From Prolixibacteraceae bacterium (GTDB lineage: Bacteria; Bacteroidota; Bacteroidia; Bacteroidales; Prolixibacteraceae), in NCBI GenBank assembly GCA_003516705.1, contig DPCJ01000158.1, forward strand, positions 1 through 36,769: a DNA stretch of 36,769 bases, in the 5' to 3' direction. A program made the translations under genes and the position numbers. Positions 15,083 through 22,413 of the stretch are shown piece by piece. Position 1 is the stretch's first letter, and each line of letters begins with the position of its first letter. The notes under the pieces were generated by a model. The model did no database searches. It saw nothing but the letters and a program-made list of their open reading frames with translations, and was not told the DNA's origin.

Positions 15083-16519
15083 ATGAATAAGATTCTGTTT
15101 ACTTTTTTTGCGGTTTTGTTATTGTTGTCCTGTAAAAATCAATCTGCTAAAATTGCGGATTCTGCAAAGCCCAACATTGTTTTTATCCTTGCTGACGATT
15201 TGGGTTACGGCGATTTGAGTTGTTATGGTCAGCAACATTTTCAAACCCCGAATCTCGACAAAATGGCTGCCGGTGGAATGCTTTTCACGCAACATTACTC
15301 GGGAACTGCAGTTTGCGCACCGTCCCGTTGTTCGGTAATGACTGGCAGGCACACCGGTCATACTGCCATCCGCGGAAACAAGGAGTGGAAACCCGAAGGC
15401 CAGTTTCCAATGGCAGGTAGCGAAATCACTGTGGCTGAACTGCTGAAGAAAGCCGGTTACACAACCGGCGCATTTGGCAAGTGGGGTCTTGGATTTACAG
15501 GTACCGAGGGCGACCCCAACCAGCAGGGATTCGACGAATTTTTTGGTTACAATTGTCAGCGGCTGGCGCACAATTATTATCCCGGTCATTTGTGGGACAA
15601 CCAGCAAAAAGTGGAAGTCACTGAAAACGGCGGAGATAAATTTGAAGTTTACGCTCCGGAACTGATTCATCAGCGGGCGCTGCAATTCATCGAAAAAAAC
15701 AAAGACAAACCTTTTTTCCTGTTTTATCCAAATGTAATTCCACATGCCGAACTGCTTCTGCCCGAAGAAAATCTGGCTGAATTCAGGGGCAAATTCCTAC
15801 CCGAAAAAGCATTTAAAGGAGCCGAACCCGGGAGTGAAGGATTTCGCGAAGGTCCATACGGAACTCAGCCCGAAAGTCATGCGGCATTCGCTGCAATGGT
15901 AACCATACTTGACAAACAGGTGGGCGAAATTCTCGGAAAACTGAAAGAACTCGGGTTGGAAAAAAATACGCTGGTCATTTTCAGTTCCGATAACGGTCCG
16001 CACAAGGAAGGAGGCGCCGACCCCGATTTTTTCGACAGCAATGGACCACTGCGTGGCTACAAACGCGATTTATACGAAGGTGGAATCCGCGTTCCGATGA
16101 TTGCTTTCTGGGAAGGCAAAATTGTGGCCGGTTCAAAGTCGGAGCATATTTCAGCTTTCTGGGATTTGCTGCCAACAGCAGCCGAAGTTGCTGGTGTTAA
16201 AGCTCCTGAAAATATTGATGGAATTTCTTATTTATCAACATTATTGGGGAAAGAACAGGTACAACACGAATATCTGTATTGGGAATTTCACGAACTCGGG
16301 GGCCGGCAGGCAGTGCGCAAAGGTGACTGGAAACTGGTGAAGTACCAGGTTTTCGACCCCGAAAAAACAAAGGTTGAATTGTACAATCTTTCAGAAGATA
16401 TTGGCGAAGAAAACAACTTGGCTGAAAAGTATCCCGAAATAGTAAAAGAACTTTCGGAATTGATAAAAACAGCCAGAACTGAGAATATGGATTTTCCGTT
16501 TCAGTTGCCTGAAAATTAA
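15083..16519 (+). CDS. Lipoprotein sulfatase (type I, formylglycine-dependent)
   Basis: A 478-residue arylsulfatase-family enzyme. It has a lipoprotein signal (LLLLSC, Cys17), so it is anchored in a membrane. Metal ligands Asp38-Asp39 lie in FILADDLGYGD. The catalytic motif is CAPSR with Cys78, the residue oxidised to formylglycine, followed by CSVMTGR. Downstream, GKWGLG and SSDNGPH hold further active-site residues. It should remove sulfate esters from the glycan. The specific subfamily of S1 cannot be told by eye. A formylglycine-generating enzyme or anaerobic maturase is required and is not in this window. It is followed by GH9 after 69 nt and lies in the same operon, so the target polysaccharide is probably sulfated. 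Confidence 0.92.
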   Translation: MNKILFTFFAVLLLLSCKNQSAKIADSAKPNIVFILADDLGYGDLSCYGQQHFQTPNLDKMAAGGMLFTQHYSGTAVCAPSRCSVMTGRHTGHTAIRGNKEWKPEGQFPMAGSEITVAELLKKAGYTTGAFGKWGLGFTGTEGDPNQQGFDEFFGYNCQRLAHNYYPGHLWDNQQKVEVTENGGDKFEVYAPELIHQRALQFIEKNKDKPFFLFYPNVIPHAELLLPEENLAEFRGKFLPEKAFKGAEPGSEGFREGPYGTQPESHAAFAAMVTILDKQVGEILGKLKELGLEKNTLVIFSSDNGPHKEGGADPDFFDSNGPLRGYKRDLYEGGIRVPMIAFWEGKIVAGSKSEHISAFWDLLPTAAEVAGVKAPENIDGISYLSTLLGKEQVQHEYLYWEFHELGGRQAVRKGDWKLVKYQVFDPEKTKVELYNLSEDIGEENNLAEKYPEIVKELSELIKTARTENMDFPFQLPEN

Positions 16520-16588
16520 GAAGAGTTATTATTTTGGCGGTTTCAAAAACCAAGAAACAAAAGCTAATCAAAACCTAAAAATATCTCA

Positions 16589-19258
16589 ATGTACGATTTT
16601 TCTAAACTATTTATTTTCAGTATCCTTTTTGTTTTTTCGTTTGTAGCAAAGGCGCAAACCGGTGCAATCCGAATCAATCAGGTAGGTTATTATCCCGATG
16701 CCAATAAAATTGCCGTTGTGGTTTTTACCGATGCCACCACATTCGAAGTAATAAACACACTCGACAGCACTGTTGCTTTCAGTGGCAACCTGTCGGCAAA
16801 AATGTACTGGAAAGATTCGGGCGACACGCTGAAACGAGCTGATTTTTCATCACTGAAAACAGAAGGTACCTATAAAATAAAGATTCCCGGTTTTGGCGAA
16901 TCTTATCCGTTTGAGATTTCAAAAACCGTTTTGCGGAAAGCTGCTTATGCATCGTTAAAATCATATTATTACCAGCGGAGTTCTTATGAACTGACTGCAC
17001 CCTATGCGGGTTTGTGGGCAAGGCCTGCCGGTCATCCCGATACACAATGTATTTTGCACGCTTCAATCGGGAAAAGCGGCACCATCTCGTCGCCCGGAGG
17101 TTGGTACGACGCCGGCGATTATGGCAAATATGTGATTAACGCCGGAATTTCAGTGGCAACAATGCTTTCGTTTTACGAAAATTTCAACAGCTATTTTGCC
17201 GACAGTACCATTCTGATTCCCGAGTCAGGAAATGGTCAGAACGACCTTCTGGATGAGGTGAAATTTGAACTCGACTGGCTGAAAACCATGCAGGATAACG
17301 ACGGTGGCGTATTTTTCAAATTGACCACTTTAAATTTCTCAGGAATGGTGATGCCCGCAGCCGACAAAGCTGCAAGGTATGTAATTGGAAAAACAACTGC
17401 ATCGGCACTCGATTTTGCTGCAATGATGGCCATGGCTGGCCGTATTTACAGTGATTACGATTCGGCTTATGCAGCCGATTGTATTACACGCGCCGAAAAT
17501 GCGTGGGTTTGGGCAAAAGCACATCCGGCCATCTATTTCAAAAATCCTGCTGATGTTTCAACCGGCGAATATGGCGACGGTAATGTTACCGACGAATTTA
17601 TCTGGGCTGCTGCCGAGTTGTTCATCACCACGCAAAAAGCCGAATTTAAAACCTATCTCGAAAGTAAAAGCGGTTCTTTGCGTTATACAAATGCGCCAGG
17701 TTGGCCAAATGTCCAGCCGCTGGCTTCGCTTTCGCTTGCAACGCGGACAAACGGTCTTTCGGCTTCGCTGCTCACCACCATCAAAAGCTCCATCATTTCC
17801 AAATCCGACAGCTGGCTCAGCCAGATTGCATCCCACCCGGCCAGAATTCCGCAATTCGGTTTTTACTGGGGCTCGAACAGCGGAATTGCCAACATGGGTG
17901 TGGGTTTGCTGTATGCCTATATTCTTACAAACGATGCGAAATACATCAAAGGTGCTGCCGAGTGTGCCGATTATCTGCTGGGAAAAAATGCCACCGGCTT
18001 TTCTTTTGTTTCGGCTTACGGCAGCAAAACACCCATGAATTTTCACCACCGCCCATCATCGGCTGACGGAATCGCACAACCCGTTCCGGGATTTGTTTCA
18101 GGCGGGCCAAACGGGGGAAAAGAGGACAATGAAAAATATCCTTTCACTAATCCTGCAAAATGTTTTGTCGATGTGGTGGGAAGTTACGCTTCAAACGAAG
18201 TGTGTATTAACTGGAACTCGCCAATGACAGCGCTTTTTGCCGGTGTTGATGCAGTACTCGGCGACAGTTCATCTGTCGATTTCGAGGTACAGACAGCCGT
18301 TAACAATCCACCGGCTGTAACAATTTCATCGCCGGGATACAATGCAAGCATCGGGTCCGACATACCTTTAAAAATTAAAGGAACAGCAACCGATGCCGAT
18401 GGAATTTCGAAAATTGAATATTATGTCGATGCACGTTTTTATGGTGAATCAGCAACCGGTCAGATTGATTTTCCGATGGATTCCTTGACTTTTGGTTCTC
18501 ATACGATTACTGTTCTCGCTTTCGACAAAAAAGGACTGACAACTGAAAAAACAAATGTTTTTACGTATTATGCAGTCACTGCAATTCCGGGGAAAGTGGA
18601 AGCCGAATATTATTCAAATATGAAAGGTATCTCAACACAAACCACAACTGACGAGGGTGGTGGCTTGAATATCACAGGACTCGATGCAGCAGATTTTATT
18701 GATTATAGTTTGAATATTCAGCAGGCTGGCGATTATATGATTGAATTTAGGGTGGCAAGTAGTGCGGGTGGCGGTAAATACGAAATTCGCAAAATTTCGC
18801 AGGCAGTAATTGGTTCGGGTGTTTTTCCTGCTACCGGCGGATTACAAAAATGGACTACAATCACCGATACAGTGAGTTTTGCTGCCGGAAAACAGACCAT
18901 TCGTTTGTACTGTGTTACAGCCGGATGGAATATCAACTGGCTGAATTTTACCTATCTGAACCCGACTGCAATCGGTGATTTATCAGCCGGTAACAATGTA
19001 AATACAGTTGTTGTGTCGCCAAATCCGGTAAAAGGTGATTTCACTTTAAAATATAATCTTACAGAACTTTCACCGGTTGAATTTACGCTTTGCGACATCA
19101 GGGGCAATCTCGTAGAAACTCAGATTTTCAGTGGTATTCAAACAAATTCAGGCGATTTTGTTTGGCAGTTGAAAAACCACCTTGCACCCGGAATGTACAT
19201 CGTAAATATGTACAGCAAAGGGAAGAAAATAGCTGATTGCAAATTGGTAAAAGAGTAA
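16589..19258 (+). CDS. GH9 endoglucanase with CBM and T9SS sorting tail
   Basis: An 889-residue secreted multi-domain enzyme. Order: signal peptide (about 1-22), N-terminal Ig-like CelD-type domain (about 25-112), GH9 barrel (about 115-565), Ig-like domain (about 575-665), CBM6-like module (about 668-795, IPGKVEAEYYSNMKG), and a type IX secretion C-terminal domain (about 815-889, VVSPNPVKGDF, then GMYIVNMYSKGKKIADCKLVK). GH9 residues visible are Asp174 and Asp177 in GWYDAGDYGKYV, His486-His487-Arg488, and the acid Glu537 in SNEVCINWN. GH9 enzymes invert beta-1,4-glucans, xyloglucan or glucomannan. The T9SS tail means export across the outer membrane to the surface. Third gene from the fusion and a central degrader of the operon. 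Confidence 0.93.
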   Translation: MYDFSKLFIFSILFVFSFVAKAQTGAIRINQVGYYPDANKIAVVVFTDATTFEVINTLDSTVAFSGNLSAKMYWKDSGDTLKRADFSSLKTEGTYKIKIPGFGESYPFEISKTVLRKAAYASLKSYYYQRSSYELTAPYAGLWARPAGHPDTQCILHASIGKSGTISSPGGWYDAGDYGKYVINAGISVATMLSFYENFNSYFADSTILIPESGNGQNDLLDEVKFELDWLKTMQDNDGGVFFKLTTLNFSGMVMPAADKAARYVIGKTTASALDFAAMMAMAGRIYSDYDSAYAADCITRAENAWVWAKAHPAIYFKNPADVSTGEYGDGNVTDEFIWAAAELFITTQKAEFKTYLESKSGSLRYTNAPGWPNVQPLASLSLATRTNGLSASLLTTIKSSIISKSDSWLSQIASHPARIPQFGFYWGSNSGIANMGVGLLYAYILTNDAKYIKGAAECADYLLGKNATGFSFVSAYGSKTPMNFHHRPSSADGIAQPVPGFVSGGPNGGKEDNEKYPFTNPAKCFVDVVGSYASNEVCINWNSPMTALFAGVDAVLGDSSSVDFEVQTAVNNPPAVTISSPGYNASIGSDIPLKIKGTATDADGISKIEYYVDARFYGESATGQIDFPMDSLTFGSHTITVLAFDKKGLTTEKTNVFTYYAVTAIPGKVEAEYYSNMKGISTQTTTDEGGGLNITGLDAADFIDYSLNIQQAGDYMIEFRVASSAGGGKYEIRKISQAVIGSGVFPATGGLQKWTTITDTVSFAAGKQTIRLYCVTAGWNINWLNFTYLNPTAIGDLSAGNNVNTVVVSPNPVKGDFTLKYNLTELSPVEFTLCDIRGNLVETQIFSGIQTNSGDFVWQLKNHLAPGMYIVNMYSKGKKIADCKLVKE

Positions 19259-19279
19259 ATTCGCTAAAAACCAATTTTT

Positions 19280-19999
19280 ATGAAACCAAAACATTTGAAA
19301 CCAGTTTTCTTTTCCGGGTTTTTCCTGTTTATTCTGACTGCAGGAGCAATTTTTATGTCGTGCCAACCTACGAAAAAACAAACTGAATACGCCGGAAAAC
19401 CCTTTCATGATTCGGTTTACCAGGCCGGGCCGCAAACCATTCCCGGAAAACTGCATTGCGAGTATTACGATTTTGGCGGCGAAGGAATCGCTTTTCACGA
19501 TGAGGATTCGGTCAACTCGGGAAGCGGTGCACTGAATCCGGCCAACGGAACTTATCTCCACGAATTCAGAATGAATGAGGCAGTTGATATTTCGTACACA
19601 AAATTCACAGAACCACCCATCGACAGTACCATTTACAACCTTGTTCAGCCCGAAAAAAACCAGTTGTATGTAGGCTGGACAAAACCCGGTGAGTGGACAA
19701 AATACACAGTTGATGTTATCGAAACAGGAACTTACAATCTCGGTCTGATGTACACTTCCAACAAGGGCGGAAAGATTTCAGTTTCGGTAAACGATGCGGA
19801 TGCAACCGGACCGATTGATATTCCGACCACCTTCAATGAAGCCGACACAGTTGCCTGGCGCCAGTGGCACCACTGGAATTACCTCGGCAACATGGCAGAA
19901 ATCAAACTTGAAAAAGGGTTGCAGACGATAACGTTGCACACCATCGAAAATGGTGATATGAATTACGATTACATCAGCTTCGACCGTATAAATGAATGA
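19280..19999 (+). CDS. Carbohydrate-binding (CBM6/35-like) lipoprotein
   Basis: A 239-residue protein with a lipoprotein signal (AIFMSC, Cys28). The mature part reads like a stand-alone CBM6/CBM35-type jelly roll: IPGKLHCEYYDFGGEGIAFHD at the start, the central YVGWTKPGEWTKYTVDVIETGTYN, and the closing YDYISFDRI. No catalytic domain is present. It lies 21 nt after the GH9 gene and its stop overlaps the next sulfatase start by 8 nt, so it is firmly in the operon. Inference: it anchors or recruits glycan at the cell surface, filling part of the role of a SusD-like protein, which is absent here. Binding specificity is unknown. Confidence 0.82.
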   Translation: MKPKHLKPVFFSGFFLFILTAGAIFMSCQPTKKQTEYAGKPFHDSVYQAGPQTIPGKLHCEYYDFGGEGIAFHDEDSVNSGSGALNPANGTYLHEFRMNEAVDISYTKFTEPPIDSTIYNLVQPEKNQLYVGWTKPGEWTKYTVDVIETGTYNLGLMYTSNKGGKISVSVNDADATGPIDIPTTFNEADTVAWRQWHHWNYLGNMAEIKLEKGLQTITLHTIENGDMNYDYISFDRINE

Positions 20000-21599
20000 A
20001 AAGATGAACAGAAATCTTAAACTGTTTGCTGCACTTTTATTTCTGTTTTCAGGTTGTAACAGTTTGTTTTCAGCCGAAAAAATAAAACCCAATTTCATTT
20101 TCATTCTCGCCGATGATTTCGGATATCACGATTTAAGTATTTCAGGAAGCAAGTTTTACGAAACGCCCTCCATCGACAGAATTGCCCGCGAGGGAATGGT
20201 TTTTACCGATGGATACGCTGCTTGCCAGGTTTGCAGTCCGTCGCGTGCCAGCATCATGACAGGCAAATTCCCCGCTCGTCACGGCATCACCGACTGGATT
20301 GGCGCTGCAACCGGCGAAGAATGGCGAAAAACCGGGCGGTTCAACAAACTGCTTCCACCTGAATATTTGCACAACCTGCCGCACGAATACATCACTTTAC
20401 CCGAAGCATTGAAGGAAGCAGGTTACAACACTTTTTTTGCAGGAAAATGGCATCTCGGCGAAATAGGTTCTTGGCCCGAAGACCACGGTTTTGACATCAA
20501 TAAAGGCGGCTGGGATGCCGGAAGTCCGAAAGGCGGCTATTTTTCGCCTTTCGAAAATCCCAGTTTAAAGGATGGTCTGGCCGGCGAAAACCTCGAAATG
20601 CGGCTGGCCCGCGAAACAGTTCAGTTTTTAAACTACAACAAAAACAAGCCGTTTTTTGCGTTTCTGTCGTTTTATGCCGTGCACGGTCCGTTGGAAACCA
20701 CGCACGAAAAATGGTCAAAATACCGCGAAAAAGCAGTTAAACAGGGAATCGCACCAACTGCTTTTCAAATGGGTCATTTTCTTCCCATCCGTCAGGTGCA
20801 AGACCATCCGGTTTATGCCGGTCTGGTTGAATCGATGGACGACGCGGTGGGTGAAGTTTTAAAAGAGCTCGATAAACTCGGACTTGCTGAAAATACAGTG
20901 GTGATTTTTACTTCTGACAATGGCGGCGTTGTGGCCGGTGATGCTTTTTCGACCTCGAACCTGCCACTGCGCGCCGGAAAAGGTTACCAGTTTGAAGGAG
21001 GAATCCGTGAACCATATTTTATCAAAGTTCCCGGAATCCGTGGCGGACAAAAATGTGTAACCCCGGTTACCGGAACCGATTTTTACCCCACCATTCTCGA
21101 ACTCGCCGGAATCCCGCTGAAACCAAAGGAACACGCCGATGGACAAAGTCTTGTTCCGTTACTGAAAGGCGCGACAATGGCTGAACGGCCGCTCATCTGG
21201 CACTACCCGCATTACGGAAATCAGGGCGGCGAACCTTCATCGGTTATTCGGTTGGGCGACTGGAAACTGATTCACTATTACGAAGATGGCCGGGAAGAAC
21301 TCTACAACCTGAAAAACGATATCAGCGAAACTACCGACCTTGCAGCCCGTGAACCCGCAAAAGTAATGGAACTCCACGAAAAACTGTTTTCGTGTTTAAA
21401 CGAAGTAGGCGCCCGTTTTCCGAAACCTGACCCGCAATACGATGCTTTAAAGGAAAAGGAATACCTGCACAAAGTGGAAACCGAACAGATGCCAAAGCTC
21501 GAAAAGCAGCGGCTGAGCTTTCTTTCGGAGTATTTCGACCCGGGAAACAACTGGTGGGGCAGCGAAGTAAAACAGCTAAAACAACTGGAAAATGAATAG
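19992..21599 (+). CDS. Second lipoprotein sulfatase (type I)
   Basis: A 535-residue formylglycine sulfatase. The signal ends in FLFSGC (Cys22), giving a lipoprotein. Metal Asp41-Asp42 lie in ILADDFGYHD; the catalytic motif is CSPSR with Cys81, followed by SIMTGK. GKWHLGE and FTSDNGG hold further active-site residues. It differs clearly from the first sulfatase (CSPSR versus CAPSR, a longer insert before GKWHLG and a longer C-terminal tail), so it probably removes a sulfate at a different position or on another sugar. The start at 19992 overlaps the upstream gene by 8 nt; ATG 20004 is an alternative. Its stop overlaps the next gene by 8 nt, so the three genes are translationally coupled. Confidence 0.92.
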   Translation: MNEKMNRNLKLFAALLFLFSGCNSLFSAEKIKPNFIFILADDFGYHDLSISGSKFYETPSIDRIAREGMVFTDGYAACQVCSPSRASIMTGKFPARHGITDWIGAATGEEWRKTGRFNKLLPPEYLHNLPHEYITLPEALKEAGYNTFFAGKWHLGEIGSWPEDHGFDINKGGWDAGSPKGGYFSPFENPSLKDGLAGENLEMRLARETVQFLNYNKNKPFFAFLSFYAVHGPLETTHEKWSKYREKAVKQGIAPTAFQMGHFLPIRQVQDHPVYAGLVESMDDAVGEVLKELDKLGLAENTVVIFTSDNGGVVAGDAFSTSNLPLRAGKGYQFEGGIREPYFIKVPGIRGGQKCVTPVTGTDFYPTILELAGIPLKPKEHADGQSLVPLLKGATMAERPLIWHYPHYGNQGGEPSSVIRLGDWKLIHYYEDGREELYNLKNDISETTDLAAREPAKVMELHEKLFSCLNEVGARFPKPDPQYDALKEKEYLHKVETEQMPKLEKQRLSFLSEYFDPGNNWWGSEVKQLKQLENE

Positions 21600-22395
21600 A
21601 AATTTATGGTTTGCAGCAGCAATACTTGTTGCCTCGTGCAGCACTCAAAAAATAGCAGTTTCCGGTTTTAAAACCGAAAACACCGACAGGGTTTACCAGT
21701 ATTCGCTGTTTACGGCGCTGGCCAACAGCATTTACGATGGCACATTTACAGTTGCCGGAGTAAAAACAAAAGGTAACATGGGTTTGGGAACCTATAACGG
21801 ACTGGATGGCGAAATGATTGTAAACAACGGCAAAGTGTACCAGTTTCCGGCCAACGGAAAAGTTACGATGCCCGCCGATAAATCGCTGGTACCGTTTACT
21901 GTAGTAAAGTTTTTTCAACCCGATTTTGTGGTTGAAACCGGCACGGTTACCGATTATCCGGCGCTGAAAAAGCTCGTGGAAAAACAGTTTTCGTCGCCCA
22001 ATTATATTTATGCGCTGAAAGTTACCGGAACCTTTTCCCGTATTAAATGCGGCAGCGCCGAAAAACAGGAACTTCCCTATGAAAAAACGCTCAGCGAAGC
22101 CATTGCCAACCGCCCTGTTTTTGAATCGGAAAACATTCAGGGAACACTCGTGGGTTTTTGGTTTCCGGAGTATGTGGGTGGAGTAAACATCCCCGGATTT
22201 CATCTCCATTTTATCTCGGCCGACGAAACCAAAGCCGGACACGTGCTGGAGTTTGAAGCCACAAACCTGAAAATTGAAATCGACCAGAGCAGCGGCCTTG
22301 AATTTGACCTCCCCGAAACCGAAGCTTTTAAAACAAAGGTTTTTGATTTGTCGCAGGGATACAACAAACCGGCAAAACAAACACCATCAAAATAA
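21592..22395 (+). CDS. Alpha-acetolactate decarboxylase, lipoprotein form
   Basis: A 267-residue protein of the acetolactate decarboxylase (BudA/AlsD) family. Expected active-site residues are present: Glu74 (GLDGEMIV), Arg150 (TGTFSRIKCG), and the zinc ligands His204, His206 (GFHLHF) and His217 (KAGHVL). It begins with a lipoprotein signal (AAAILVASC, Cys16), so it acts outside the cytoplasm. The family converts acetolactate to acetoin, normally in the cytoplasm, though secreted bacillary forms are known. Here it overlaps the sulfatase by 8 nt and precedes GH2 by 18 nt, deep in a glycan-degradation operon. No acetolactate synthase is nearby. Inference: either acetolactate is processed outside or the fold now acts on a sugar-derived keto acid. 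Confidence 0.85.
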   Translation: MNRNLWFAAAILVASCSTQKIAVSGFKTENTDRVYQYSLFTALANSIYDGTFTVAGVKTKGNMGLGTYNGLDGEMIVNNGKVYQFPANGKVTMPADKSLVPFTVVKFFQPDFVVETGTVTDYPALKKLVEKQFSSPNYIYALKVTGTFSRIKCGSAEKQELPYEKTLSEAIANRPVFESENIQGTLVGFWFPEYVGGVNIPGFHLHFISADETKAGHVLEFEATNLKIEIDQSSGLEFDLPETEAFKTKVFDLSQGYNKPAKQTPSK

Positions 22396-22413
22396 ACCAA
22401 CTGATTTTTTACT

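Noticed and set aside
17558..18049. Antisense and out-of-frame ORFs inside the GH9 gene
   Set aside because: The GH9 frame is continuous with catalytic residues and a T9SS tail; these are by-products of its codon use.
21604..22380. A 258-codon minus-strand frame opposite the acetolactate decarboxylase
   Set aside because: It is the antisense shadow of a gene with intact active-site motifs; its composition is low-complexity and it has no recognised domain.
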